From Arthrobacter zhaoxinii (lineage in GTDB: Bacteria > Actinomycetota > Actinomycetes > Actinomycetales > Micrococcaceae), in contig NZ_JANFLT010000001.1 of NCBI RefSeq assembly GCF_024385505.1, positions 186,001 to 250,000 of the forward strand: a stretch of 64,000 nucleotides of DNA, read 5' to 3'. The position numbers and the translations under genes were made by a program. Positions 28,196-36,995 of this stretch are shown here, piece after piece. Position 1 is the stretch's first letter, and every line of letters begins with the position of its first letter. Below the pieces are notes generated by a model. The model made no database searches, was not told the DNA's origin, and was given only the letters and a program-made list of their open reading frames with translations.

Positions 28196-29500
28196 TCACT
28201 TTGCCCGCGTCCGAGGTGCGCCACGTCGTCGGCCGGGGACCTGCACGCCCGCCAGCTCGGCGATGGAGGCGCGAAGGGCCGAGGCGGGCGCCGTTTCCAG
28301 CAATGCTGTCCCGGAGAGCAGGGAGGCGTCGGCGGCGTCGTAGTCGGCGGGCAGGAAGGCAGCGATTCCCCCTCCCGGACCGAACCTTTCCCAGGCCCCG
28401 CGCAGCTGGTTTTCCGGCTGCCGTCCGACGGAGGAGGCTCTTACCTTATTCAGCACGACTCGCGGCTCGAGTCCCGGAACCGCTCCTGCCAGGTCGGCGA
28501 GGGCCCGGACCAGGCGGGGAACTCCGACGGAATCGGCCGTGCCCACGGCGTAGACCGTGTCCGCTGCTTCGAGCACCAGGAGGGTGGAGGCGTTGCGCCG
28601 CGGAGCCATTGTGTCGAAGCTGAGTTCCTCGTCTGTTTCCAGCGAGAATCCACAGTCGACGATGATCAGGTCTGCGATCCGCCGCGCCGCGGCGAGGACG
28701 CCCGAGAGCGCGGCGGGACGCAGTTCGACCCACCGGTCGGAGCGGGTGATACCGGTCAGCACCGACAACCGGTGCCCCCGGAGGGAAACCCCGGCCGAGA
28801 TCCTGCGCAGCGCGGCGTCGTCGAGCAGTCCCTGGTCGGCAAGGCGGCAGGCCTGGGCCAGTCCGGCGGATTCATCGAGCAGTCCGAGGCTGACGGCCAC
28901 GCTGGAGCCGTATGTGTCGGCGTCGATAAGCAGCACCGCTGTGCCGGCAGCTGCCGCCTCGGCCGCCAGGTTGACGGCGAGCGTGGTCCTGCCCGGAGCT
29001 CCGGCCGGCCCCCAGACCGCGGTAACCGTACCCCTGCGCCCGTCCGGCAGCGCAGTGTCGTCGGGTCCCGGGGCGGCGGTGCCCGCACCGAAGGCAGCGG
29101 CCGGGTCTGCGAGGCTGTTGCTGCTTCCCGTCTGCGCGTCCTGCACGGGCTGCTCCAGTGCCTGGACCGCCGCGGAAATCAAGTCGGCGAGCGCACCCGG
29201 GTCGACACCGCTGGGGGCATTCACGATCCGAAGGGCCTCCAGCCGCTGCCGAAGAATCGAATCATCGGCGAGCGCCACGAGCGCCACTCCGGCAGCCGCG
29301 AGGCGTTCGGCCAGTGCTGCGGTGAGCTCACCTGCCTCATCGGCGACGACGGCGGCGCGCACGGTTCCGCTCTGCGAGACGGCTATGAGTTCCGTCAGCT
29401 CGGTGCACCGCCGGACCACGGTCACGGGCCCCTGCAGTCGTTCCAACCCGTCGAGAACACCGGCGGTAGCGGCCCCTACGGTGGCGACCGGGATATTCAC
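28196..29500 (-). CDS. CpaE-like P-loop ATPase (ParA/MinD fold)
   Basis: A 434-residue protein. Residues 1-115 resemble a degenerate receiver domain, as in CpaE of Tad pilus systems; 115-155 is a linker. The C-terminal half is a ParA/MinD-type ATPase with GPAGAPGRTT at 164-173 and LLIDADTYGSS at 190-200. The Walker A lysine is replaced by Arg171, which may abolish or alter ATP hydrolysis. It overlaps the SAF-domain gene by four bases and so is probably translated with it. The other Tad genes (CpaF, TadB, TadC, Flp) are absent here. A role in positioning or assembling an envelope structure is possible. Confidence 0.75.
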   Translation of the reverse strand: MNIPVATVGAATAGVLDGLERLQGPVTVVRRCTELTELIAVSQSGTVRAAVVADEAGELTAALAERLAAAGVALVALADDSILRQRLEALRIVNAPSGVDPGALADLISAAVQALEQPVQDAQTGSSNSLADPAAAFGAGTAAPGPDDTALPDGRRGTVTAVWGPAGAPGRTTLAVNLAAEAAAAGTAVLLIDADTYGSSVAVSLGLLDESAGLAQACRLADQGLLDDAALRRISAGVSLRGHRLSVLTGITRSDRWVELRPAALSGVLAAARRIADLIIVDCGFSLETDEELSFDTMAPRRNASTLLVLEAADTVYAVGTADSVGVPRLVRALADLAGAVPGLEPRVVLNKVRASSVGRQPENQLRGAWERFGPGGGIAAFLPADYDAADASLLSGTALLETAPASALRASIAELAGVQVPGRRRGAPRTRAK

Positions 29501-30159
29501 GAGCCCGGTGAGGGGTTGTGGACCACCGTGATCTTGGCCTGGTTGGATAAGGCGCTCAGCAGCAGCGGCAGGTCGGAGTCGTCCACCAGGACCAGCAGCT
29601 CCGTACTGCGGTTCGCGCCCAGCGCGGACTCGGTGACGGCCAGCTCCGATATCTCTGCGGCTTCGATCAGCTGCTTCGGCTCATCGAACCCGTTGCGGGC
29701 GTTGGGCATGGCCGCCCAGATGTCGACACGCGATCCCGCGTCCGTGCTGGCGGGCAGCGGGTCCTCCACCCGCAATCCGACCGGTTTGCGGTCCAGCAGG
29801 TCCGGTTGGACCAGCGAGGACCGGGCAACCAGTTCACCTTTGCGGAGCGCCGCACCGGCGACGGTGTTCTCCGGTATTCCTCCGGCAACCGGGAGATACA
29901 GCTCCTCGGCATTGCCAAGCCGGACCGGCACCGCGAGCAGGTCCTCGGCACGGATGGACGTGCCCGGAGGAACATCGCGGCTCACGGCATAGACCTCCGT
30001 TGTCCGGTCGGCGCTGCTGACCAGGGCGACAACCCCGGCAACGGATCCGAGCACCAGCAGGATTCCCAGCAGAAGGCGCGGATCCCGCCACGACGGTTTG
30101 CGCAGCCGTGCCGCTGACGGTTCCGCACCCGTTGCGCGGTCGGTTAGGTGCACGCTCAT
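29497..30159 (-). CDS. SAF-domain membrane protein, CpaB/RcpC-like
   Basis: A 220-residue protein with a short cytoplasmic N-terminus, one helix at about 29-49, and an extracytoplasmic SAF domain (about 55-120) of the type found in CpaB/RcpC pilus assembly proteins and FlgA. The ATG at 30159 is chosen because AAGGGGGAG lies directly before it and the frame opening further upstream encodes no recognisable domain. CpaB proteins work with secretins or pilus machinery; no secretin would be expected in a Gram-positive, so the role is unclear. It is the first gene of a two-gene unit with the CpaE-like ATPase. Confidence 0.75.
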   Translation of the reverse strand: MSVHLTDRATGAEPSAARLRKPSWRDPRLLLGILLVLGSVAGVVALVSSADRTTEVYAVSRDVPPGTSIRAEDLLAVPVRLGNAEELYLPVAGGIPENTVAGAALRKGELVARSSLVQPDLLDRKPVGLRVEDPLPASTDAGSRVDIWAAMPNARNGFDEPKQLIEAAEISELAVTESALGANRSTELLVLVDDSDLPLLLSALSNQAKITVVHNPSPGS

Positions 30160-30271
30160 GCTCCCCCTTTTCCCCTGACTCCCCCCTTCACCCCGGACCG
30201 GGGCACTGGATGGGCTCATTGTGGAGGAACTGCCGGAGGAAGCAAACGGTGGTTTCGAGGAAAGTCGAATC

Positions 30272-30280
30272 TGTGGATAA
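30272..30280 (-). promoter_or_regulatory. Perfect DnaA-box-like 9-mer between the SAF and HTH genes
   Basis: TTATCCACA on the minus strand (TGTGGATAA on plus). It lies about 55-63 bases upstream of the start predicted from TATACA at 30323, a spacing close to that of the copy at 16514. Confidence 0.45.
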
Positions 30281-30322
30281 CCCCAGAGTGCGATCCCGCT
30301 GGTGGCACACTGGTGCTGCTGG

Positions 30323-30328
30323 TATACA
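30323..30328 (+). promoter_or_regulatory. Candidate -10 element of the HTH gene
   Basis: TATACA is a good -10 match in a GC-rich gap and would give a leader of about 36 bases. The -35 region is weak. Confidence 0.4.
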
Positions 30329-30370
30329 ACGGGTGCAAACCGCGGCAGTGCGGTGCGAAAGGTGAGTGGC

Positions 30371-30604
30371 GTGGGCGATAAGAGATTCCTGACGCTGGTC
30401 GATGTCGCCGAGGTGCTGAACATCTCCTCCTCGCAGACTTACGCCCTGGTCCGCAGCGGAGAACTTCCGGCGATCCAGATCGGAGGCAGGGGCCAGTGGC
30501 GGGTCGAATCACAGCAGCTTGAAGACTACATTTCCCGTGCCTACCGGAAATCGGCTGCGGCCGTGCGGCAGGGCATCCCCCTGGAGGAAAACGCCGGAAG
30601 CTGA
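30371..30604 (+). CDS. Small helix-turn-helix DNA-binding protein, excisionase/MerR-like fold
   Basis: A 77-residue protein. FLTLVDVAEVLNISSSQTYALVRSG is a winged helix-turn-helix of the excisionase/HTH_17 type, followed by the wing (IGGRGQWRVE) and a basic C-terminal helix. Such proteins bind DNA, often as head-to-tail oligomers on direct repeats, as known for BldC of Streptomyces. GTG at 30371 is preferred because AAAGGTGAG lies at the right distance; a GTG two codons earlier (30365) cannot be excluded. It is divergent from the SAF/CpaE-like genes and could control them or the LysM gene nearby; this is inference. Confidence 0.85.
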   Translation: MGDKRFLTLVDVAEVLNISSSQTYALVRSGELPAIQIGGRGQWRVESQQLEDYISRAYRKSAAAVRQGIPLEENAGS

Positions 30605-30644
30605 GCCCGGGGAGCCGCCGCGTCCCGGTGGCGGCGGTGCGGTG

Positions 30645-31208
30645 TCACGGCCAGCCGTTCTGTTGTGACAGCACCGCGGCCACCGTGGCTGTCGGCAGGA
30701 CGTAGACCCCCGTGACGTTTGTGCTGCGCCGCGGCTGGTCGGACGGCACAACGGCCAGCTCCAGGAAGTCGCTGCCCACCCGGTCGATCGTGCCGTGCAG
30801 GGCACTTTCGACTGCTGCCCCGGCGGAGCGGACCAGCACCGCGCTCCGGTCCCTGGCGATGCTGCGCAGTGCGGACGTCACTCCCAGCCGTACCCGCCCG
30901 GCAGGCTGGCTCGCGAAGCGGTCCATCCCCCTGATGGCAACCACGTGGGACAACACCGCCAGGGCGGCGCCCCGGTCCTGCTCCAGCACTACCCACCCTT
31001 CCCCCACATGCCGCAGGATTCCCCGCAGCACCCCTGCTGCACCGAGGTCCAGGACCAGCTCCTTTCCGCTTTGGCTCCGCAGCCTGTCCTGCAGGCTGAT
31101 TCCCCGCAGTTCCATCCGGACGCGGTCGGAAATCTCGCTTTCGGCGGCCAGCCCGGCGGCCGCAGCAAGCTGTGCCTCCATATCCCTGAACAGGGCGTCC
31201 CATCGCAT
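30645..31208 (-). CDS. Hypothetical actinobacterial protein
   Basis: A 187-residue soluble protein rich in Ala, Val and Arg, with no membrane segment, cysteine or metal motif. The N-terminal third is helical (MRWDALFRDMEAQLAAAAG). The rest looks beta-rich, with repeated short strands such as GKELVLDLGAAG, GWVVLEQD and DFLELAVVPSD, reminiscent of a small barrel. I do not recognise a named family. It is convergent with the HTH gene and divergent from the LysM gene across a gap holding phased A-tracts. Codon bias and domain-like composition support a real gene; a function cannot be given. Confidence 0.7.
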   Translation of the reverse strand: MRWDALFRDMEAQLAAAAGLAAESEISDRVRMELRGISLQDRLRSQSGKELVLDLGAAGVLRGILRHVGEGWVVLEQDRGAALAVLSHVVAIRGMDRFASQPAGRVRLGVTSALRSIARDRSAVLVRSAGAAVESALHGTIDRVGSDFLELAVVPSDQPRRSTNVTGVYVLPTATVAAVLSQQNGWP

Positions 31209-31298
31209 CGCCCAAGGCTAGCGTCCACCGCGGCGGCCGACCACTCTGGACAGCCCCCAACGCGAAGTGTAGACACGGGCATCACCTGGGTCATACAG

Positions 31299-31384
31299 CA
31301 CCAAAAAAGCCGAAACCCAGCTAATGACACCAAACGAAACTAAAAGACACCAAACTCACCAAACCGATCCAAACGAGCAGAACA
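31299..31384 (+). repeat. Phased A-tracts and CACCAAAC direct repeats upstream of the LysM gene
   Basis: Short A-runs begin at about 31303, 31313, 31323, 31332, 31342, 31352, 31361, 31371 and 31381, close to one helical turn apart, which predicts intrinsic bending. Within them GACACCAAAC occurs at 31326 and 31346 (exactly 20 bases apart), CACCAAAC again at 31357 and TCCAAAC at 31368. The stretch is far more A-rich than its surroundings. Confidence 0.7.
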
Positions 31385-31419
31385 ACCGCTCCGTTTAGGC
31401 TCATCTTCTGGAGAATGCC

Positions 31420-32214
31420 ATGACTGGAAACGCTTTCCCCCGCCGGCTGGCTGCAGATGCCCTTGCAACCGGAGCCATAGCGGCCGCCGGCCTGTTGCTG
31501 CTGTGGTGCGGCGCCCGGATGCTGCCGGACGCGGTGGCCGCGGGTTCCATCCTGTTCTCCCCGGACCCGCTGTCGGGAGCCGTGCTTTCGTTGACAACCT
31601 TGAGTCAGATCGCCGGGTTCGGCGCTGCTGCAGCAGGCCTGCTGCTGACACTCTGGTGGATGGCGGGGCTTGCCTGCGCACTGGCAGGGTGCCTGCTGCA
31701 CCGCTTCGGCTTCCGGACGGCCGGCAGGCGGACGCTGGCGCTGGCGCCCGGGCCGCTGCGCCGGCTGGCATCGGCTGCACTGGGGATCTCACTGGCTGCC
31801 GGGGGGACACTCGGAGCGGTACCCGGTGCATCGGCAGCCGGAACAGCCGTCACCCGGACCTATGCAATGGAAGCGGAGCTGTCCGGAACACGTGTACCGG
31901 CAGCCGCTGCGGAAACCGGGCCCCCGGCGTCAGACGCTCCGGCGGATACCGTCTCGCCGCTCTGGCGTCCTTCTCCCCCGCCGTCCGCTGGCGGCGGCCT
32001 GCTGACAGGTACCACCCGGCCTGATGAACGGGAAGTTGTAGTCGCGGCGGGAGACACCCTCTGGTCGCTGGCGGCATCCCAGCTGGGACCACAGGCCACG
32101 GACGCAGAGACTGCCGCCCATTGGCCCCGCTGGTACGAACTGAACAGGGAGGTGATCGGTCCCGATCCGGGCCTGATTCATCCCGGCCAGGTGCTGGCCG
32201 TTCCGCCCCCGTAA
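31420..32214 (+). CDS. LysM-domain membrane protein
   Basis: A 264-residue protein with two or three hydrophobic helices in the first 130 residues. A Pro/Ala/Ser-rich linker follows, then a C-terminal LysM domain from about residue 205 (VVVAAGDTLWSLAA ... NREVIGPDPGLIHPGQVLAVPPP). LysM binds the glycan strands of peptidoglycan, so the protein would anchor in the membrane and reach into the wall. ATG 31420 has GGAG eight bases upstream. The Rv3235-family gene follows after 77 bases on the same strand. The bent-DNA repeat region upstream probably contains its promoter or operator. Confidence 0.85.
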   Translation: MTGNAFPRRLAADALATGAIAAAGLLLLWCGARMLPDAVAAGSILFSPDPLSGAVLSLTTLSQIAGFGAAAAGLLLTLWWMAGLACALAGCLLHRFGFRTAGRRTLALAPGPLRRLASAALGISLAAGGTLGAVPGASAAGTAVTRTYAMEAELSGTRVPAAAAETGPPASDAPADTVSPLWRPSPPPSAGGGLLTGTTRPDEREVVVAAGDTLWSLAASQLGPQATDAETAAHWPRWYELNREVIGPDPGLIHPGQVLAVPPP

Positions 32215-32291
32215 GGGGACCCGTTCGAAGCCGGCGGCACGCCGCTTCCCTCACGTAAGAACAGCACTTCCGCGCTAGGAAAGGACGCACC

Positions 32292-32876
32292 ATGACCAGC
32301 GTGATATTCCTACCCGCTCCCGATGCCCCGCCTGTACCTCCGGATGAACCGGCTGACGGAGCCGCCGGTCCCATCGCGGTCTATCTGGCCCCTTCCAGGG
32401 AGGCGCTCCCGGCCCCGGTGCCGGCCACACCCCGCGAACGTTACAGCCGGGCTGCGGATCCGCCTCCCGGTCCCGCACCCGGAGCCGCCAACTGGGTTTC
32501 GGCCCCGGAAGATGACGCCCGGGTGAAAGCCATCTGCCAATCAGTGGCGCTGGCGGCGCTTGAAGTGCTGGGCGGCGTCCGGCCCCTGCAGCAGATGTCC
32601 CGCTGGCTGGATCCGGAGAACTATGAACGGCTGCAGATGCGTGCCAACCTCGTCCGCGGCCTGCAGCAGGATCCCCGGGCACGGTCCGGGAAGGCACCCG
32701 ATCCGCAGCTGCTGCACCGCGGGGTACGCATCCGCTCCTGCCGGCTCTGCCCCGTGTCGGAGGGAATCTACGAGGCCACGGTCGTGGCCCTGGAACATGA
32801 CAGAGCCCGCGCCGTCGCGCTGAGGGTTCAGCTGCGGCGCGGGCTCTGGAAGGTTACTGCCCTGGAGATCGGCTAG
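32292..32876 (+). CDS. Rv3235-family protein
   Basis: A 194-residue protein. The first 80 residues are Pro/Ala-rich and probably disordered. The conserved C-terminal domain (about 80-194) contains LEVLGGVRPLQQMSRWLDPENYERL, the family signature, and RIRSCRLCPVSEGIYEATVVAL. The family is widespread in actinobacteria beside secA, and its function is unknown. AGGAAAGGA lies directly before the ATG. It converges on secA with 20 bases between stops. The fold of the conserved domain resembles small alpha/beta proteins that bind partners; calling it a SecA accessory would be speculation from position alone. Confidence 0.88.
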   Translation: MTSVIFLPAPDAPPVPPDEPADGAAGPIAVYLAPSREALPAPVPATPRERYSRAADPPPGPAPGAANWVSAPEDDARVKAICQSVALAALEVLGGVRPLQQMSRWLDPENYERLQMRANLVRGLQQDPRARSGKAPDPQLLHRGVRIRSCRLCPVSEGIYEATVVALEHDRARAVALRVQLRRGLWKVTALEIG

Positions 32877-32896
32877 TTCTAGCCGTTCCCTACCGG

Positions 32897-35665
32897 TTAC
32901 TTGCGTCGTTTGGCTTTCTTGGCAGCGGACTTGTTACCGGTGGAGGCGGCCTTTCCCGCCGCAGGAGCGGACGGGTCTGCCGGCGCACTGCCGCGGGTCC
33001 GTTCCACCCTGGTCTCCACCCCGCCCTGGCTATTTGGTGCGGTGAGCTGCAGGCTGGCCGGCTGCTTCGGAGCTTCCAGGCCTGCCGCCTTGATGACCGG
33101 GGTGCCGACGACGCCGCGGGCATCCTTGACGCCGGACAGTGCAGTTGCTGCCGGGGCTGCGGGTTCGCTGACCTGCACGTCGGCGTTGAAGAGGTACCCG
33201 ACGCTTTCCTCGCGGATGGACTCCATCATTGTCTGGAACATGACGAATCCTTCGCGCTGGTATTCCACCAGGGGATCACGCTGGGCCATGGCCCTCAGCC
33301 CGATGCCTTCCTTGAGGTAGTCCATCTCGTACAGGTGCTCCTGCCACTTGCGCCCGATGACCGAGAGCACGACGCGCCGCTCCAGCTCCCGCATGGTGGC
33401 CGAGCCGAGGGCTTCCTCGCGGGCCTGGTAGGCCAGCTTCGCGTCGGACAGGATTTCATTGTGCAGGAACTCGCGGGAGAGCTTTGACCTGCCGCCGGCT
33501 TCGTCGACCACCTCGTCGATGGTCAGGCTGATCGGGTACAGCGTCTTGAGGTTGGTCCACAGCTGCTCGAGATCCCAGTCGTCGCCGTGGCCCTCCGCAG
33601 TCGCTTCGTTGACGACGGCGGTGACGACGTCTTCCAGGAAGAAACCGATCTTCTCCTGCAGGTCGTCGCCTTCCAGGATGCGGCGGCGGTCGCCGTAGAT
33701 GGCCTCGCGCTGGCGGTTCAGGACGTCGTCGTACTTCAGGACGTTTTTGCGCTGTTCGGCGTTGCGTCCTTCGACCTGTCCCTGCGCGTTCTGGATTGCC
33801 TTGGACACCAGCTTCGATTCGAGGGCGACGTCGTCCGGCATGGACGAGCTGTTCATGATCCGCTCGGCGGCACCGGAGTTGAACAGGCGCATCAGGTCGT
33901 CGGTCAGCGAAAGATAGAAACGCGATTCGCCCGGATCGCCCTGGCGTCCGGACCGTCCGCGGAGCTGGTTGTCGATGCGGCGGGACTCGTGGCGTTCGGT
34001 GCCGAGCACGTAGAGCCCGCCGAGTTCGACCACTTCCTGCTGTTCGGCGGCGACGGCCTGGCGTGCCTTTTCGAGGGCGTCCGGCCAGGCCGCCTCGTAA
34101 TCCTCGGGGTTGTCGTTCGGGTCCAGTCCCCGCCGCTCCAGTTCGGCAATGGCGTTGAACTCTGCGTTGCCGCCGAGCATGATGTCGGTGCCGCGGCCTG
34201 CCATGTTGGTGGCTACCGTTACGGCGCCCTTGCGTCCTGCCTGCGCGACGATGGCGGCTTCACGTGCATGGTTCTTCGCGTTGAGGACTTCGTGCCGGAT
34301 GCCTGCCTTGGCCAGCTGCTTGGAAAGGTACTCGCTCTTTTCCACGCTGGTGGTGCCGACGAGTACGGGCTGGCCGGACGCGTGGCGCTCGGCAATGTCC
34401 TTCACGACGGCGTCGAACTTTGCCACTTCGTTCTTGTAGATCAGGTCGGACTGGTCAATCCGGGCCATCGGCTTGTTCGTGGGGATGGGCACCACACCGA
34501 GCTTGTAGGTGCTCATGAACTCGGCGGCCTCGGTTTCGGCCGTACCGGTCATGCCGGCGAGCTTTTCGTAGAGGCGGAAGTAGTTCTGCAGGGTGACCGT
34601 GGCGAGGGTCTGGTTCTCGGCCTTGATGACCACCCCTTCCTTCGCCTCGATCGCCTGGTGCATGCCCTCGTTGTACCGGCGTCCGGCGAGGATACGGCCG
34701 GTGTGCTCGTCCACGATCATGACTTCACCGTTAAGGACCACGTAGTCCTTGTCCCGCTTGAAGAGTTCCTTGGCCTTGATGGCGTTGTTCAGGAAGCCGA
34801 TCAGCGGGGTGTTCGCTGCCTCGTACAGGTTGGAGATGCCGAGGTAGTCCTCGACCTTCTCGATGCCCGGCTCGAGGATTCCGACGGTGCGCTTCTTCTC
34901 GTCCACCTCATAGTCGGTATCCAGCGTGAGCCGCTGCACAACCTTGGAGAACTCCGTGTACCACCGGTTCACGTCGCCGCTCGCCGCACCGGAAATGATC
35001 AGCGGGGTACGGGCCTCGTCAATGAGGATGGAGTCGACTTCGTCGACGATGGCGAAGTGGTGGCCGCGCTGCACGAGCTCGGCGGCGCTCCAGGCCATGT
35101 TGTCGCGGAGGTAGTCGAAACCGAACTCGTTGTTGGTTCCGTAGGTGATGTCGGCGGCGTACTGTTCACGCCGGGTGGCGGGGTCCTGGTTGGAAAGGAT
35201 GCAGCCGCTGGTCATCCCGAGGAAGCGGAACACGCGTCCCATCAGATCAGACTGGTACTCGGCCAGGTAGTCGTTTACGGTCACGATGTGGACGCCGCGT
35301 CCGGTCAGGGCGTTGAGGTAGGCCGGGGCCGTGGCCACAAGGGTCTTGCCTTCACCCGTTTTCATTTCGGCAATGTTGCCCAGGTGCAGGGCGGCGCCGC
35401 CCATCAGCTGGACATCAAAGTGCCGCATGCCGAGGGTTCGTCCGGCTGCCTCGCGGACGGCGGCAAAAGCTTCGGGAAGGAGATCGTCGAGCGACTCACC
35501 ATTGTTGTAGCGCTCTTTGAGACGGTCCGTTTCACCCCTGAGTTCGGCATCGGTCATGCCCTTGAACTCGTCCTCGAGCACGTTGATCGCGTCGGCGTAG
35601 TTACGCAGTGTCTTCAGCGTCTTCTTGTCGCCGGTACGAAGAACTCGTTCGAGTAGTGATGCCAC
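32897..35665 (-). CDS. secA: Preprotein translocase ATPase SecA
   Basis: The 922-residue motor drives unfolded preproteins through the SecYEG channel. The first nucleotide-binding domain has the Walker [11 protein letters not shown] at 101-110 and the DEAD-like [15 protein letters not shown]. The preprotein cross-linking, helical scaffold and wing domains follow in normal order. The C-terminal tail is Ala/Lys-rich, ends in KAKRRK and lacks the CxCxSG zinc-binding motif seen in Escherichia coli SecA. This is common in actinobacterial SecA1. The GTG start has GGGAGC six bases upstream. It heads the conserved block secA, hpf, comF, lpqB, mtrB, mtrA. Confidence 0.97.
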   Translation of the reverse strand: MASLLERVLRTGDKKTLKTLRNYADAINVLEDEFKGMTDAELRGETDRLKERYNNGESLDDLLPEAFAAVREAAGRTLGMRHFDVQLMGGAALHLGNIAEMKTGEGKTLVATAPAYLNALTGRGVHIVTVNDYLAEYQSDLMGRVFRFLGMTSGCILSNQDPATRREQYAADITYGTNNEFGFDYLRDNMAWSAAELVQRGHHFAIVDEVDSILIDEARTPLIISGAASGDVNRWYTEFSKVVQRLTLDTDYEVDEKKRTVGILEPGIEKVEDYLGISNLYEAANTPLIGFLNNAIKAKELFKRDKDYVVLNGEVMIVDEHTGRILAGRRYNEGMHQAIEAKEGVVIKAENQTLATVTLQNYFRLYEKLAGMTGTAETEAAEFMSTYKLGVVPIPTNKPMARIDQSDLIYKNEVAKFDAVVKDIAERHASGQPVLVGTTSVEKSEYLSKQLAKAGIRHEVLNAKNHAREAAIVAQAGRKGAVTVATNMAGRGTDIMLGGNAEFNAIAELERRGLDPNDNPEDYEAAWPDALEKARQAVAAEQQEVVELGGLYVLGTERHESRRIDNQLRGRSGRQGDPGESRFYLSLTDDLMRLFNSGAAERIMNSSSMPDDVALESKLVSKAIQNAQGQVEGRNAEQRKNVLKYDDVLNRQREAIYGDRRRILEGDDLQEKIGFFLEDVVTAVVNEATAEGHGDDWDLEQLWTNLKTLYPISLTIDEVVDEAGGRSKLSREFLHNEILSDAKLAYQAREEALGSATMRELERRVVLSVIGRKWQEHLYEMDYLKEGIGLRAMAQRDPLVEYQREGFVMFQTMMESIREESVGYLFNADVQVSEPAAPAATALSGVKDARGVVGTPVIKAAGLEAPKQPASLQLTAPNSQGGVETRVERTRGSAPADPSAPAAGKAASTGNKSAAKKAKRRK

Positions 35666-35754
35666 TGATTTGCTCCCAATCTAGTTGCCGAAATCTGGCG
35701 TCCTCAGTCTACGTGAGAGACGTACCGTGACGGTCCGCCGTTCCCTTATGACCG

Positions 35755-36969
35755 TTATTCCCTGCATACTGCCAGCTTCAGGGCGGGAGCCAGGTCTCCC
35801 ACGGGCTTCACCATAATCTGCCCGAGCCCCAGCCACTCTGCCATGAGCCGCAGCTCCGCAGCGAGTTGACGCGCCGTATGCGGGGGCGCCCCGGGTTCCG
35901 AAAAGGCTGCCTGAACAAGCAGCATACCCGCGGCGCGGTCCGCTTTGAGGTCCACTCTGGCAACGAGTTCCTCCCCCAGCAGGAACGGAAGCACATAGTA
36001 GCCGTACCGGCGGGCGGCAAGCGGGGTATAGATTTCGATCCGGTAGTGGAAGCCGAAGAGCTCCTCGAGCCTGCGCCGCTCGAAGATGAGCGAATCGAAC
36101 GGACTGAGCAGCGCCTGCCCGGACACGGTCCGTGGAACCACTGCTTCCGCGTGCAGATACGCCGGCTGCCGCCAGCCGGCCACTTCCACCCGTTCGAGAA
36201 TGCCCTTCCCGGCCAGGATCTCGGCGGCGGCTGCGGTCTCACGCTGCTGCAGACGGAAATAATCGGCAAGCCCCCGAACCGTCGCGATGCCGTGTGCCCG
36301 TGCTGCAACCTCGGTCAGGCGCAGCACGGCCTGCTCGGGATCGGATGGTTCCAGCGCTGCTGCGCCCGCCGGATGGACTGCCGGAGTAGGTGCGTACAAC
36401 CGCTCGAACTGCGGTGTCCGTCCCGCGGAGCTGATCAGCCCGGCGGCAAAAAGATCCTCCAGGACGCGCTTGGCGGCATTCCAGTTCCAGCCCCAGTCAG
36501 AGGTATCCCGTACCTTGCTGTGTCCCAGGAGCTCCACGACCTGGCGGGAGGTCAGGGGCTTGCCCGCGGTCTCGAGCTGGCCGAGGATCCGTTCCCGAAG
36601 CTCCTCTGCCAGCACCGGCGGCAGGGAGTGGGCGGTCATCCAGGTGCGTCGTTGGACGGCGCGCAGATCCGCAAAGAGTTCAGGCCGGACAAAGCTTGCC
36701 TCATGGGCCCAGTATTCGACCATCCGGCGGGGACGGCGGGTCCCCAGCCGGTCCAGGAGTGCCTGGTCGTACGGCCCCAGCCGGGAAAACAGCGGCAGGT
36801 AATGGCTGCGCGCCAGGACGTTCACGGAGTCAATCTGCAGCAGGGCAAGCCGCTCAAAGGTACGGCCCACCTGCCTTGCGCTAACAAGGCCGGCGGGCCG
36901 CACCCTGGCCAGTCCCTGCGCCGCCAGCGCTGTACGGCGGGCCTGGCGGAGGGAGAGCTGGGTTTTCAT
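35755..36969 (-). CDS. HTH_42-family DNA glycosylase, AlkX/YcaQ-like
   Basis: A 404-residue winged-helix protein of the AlkZ/YcaQ (HTH_42) superfamily, which removes bulky or crosslinked bases from DNA. The proposed catalytic motif is seen as Q45-I46-D47 (LLQIDSVN). The Q-x-D form belongs to the AlkX/YcaQ branch, which unhooks interstrand crosslinks, rather than the Q-x-Q of AlkZ. Further family features are YWAHEASF near 105 and the C-terminal FLLGEELVARVDLKADR. It starts with ATG and is inserted between secA and hpf, with no operon link evident. Substrate preference is inferred from the motif only. Confidence 0.85.
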   Translation of the reverse strand: MKTQLSLRQARRTALAAQGLARVRPAGLVSARQVGRTFERLALLQIDSVNVLARSHYLPLFSRLGPYDQALLDRLGTRRPRRMVEYWAHEASFVRPELFADLRAVQRRTWMTAHSLPPVLAEELRERILGQLETAGKPLTSRQVVELLGHSKVRDTSDWGWNWNAAKRVLEDLFAAGLISSAGRTPQFERLYAPTPAVHPAGAAALEPSDPEQAVLRLTEVAARAHGIATVRGLADYFRLQQRETAAAAEILAGKGILERVEVAGWRQPAYLHAEAVVPRTVSGQALLSPFDSLIFERRRLEELFGFHYRIEIYTPLAARRYGYYVLPFLLGEELVARVDLKADRAAGMLLVQAAFSEPGAPPHTARQLAAELRLMAEWLGLGQIMVKPVGDLAPALKLAVCRE

Positions 36970-36995
36970 CCCCTCATCCTAGGGGCGTTGACGGG

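Noticed and set aside
33587-35656. 689-codon open frame on the plus strand opposite secA
   Set aside because: Shadow of the secA codon pattern; the translated sequence has no recognisable domain.
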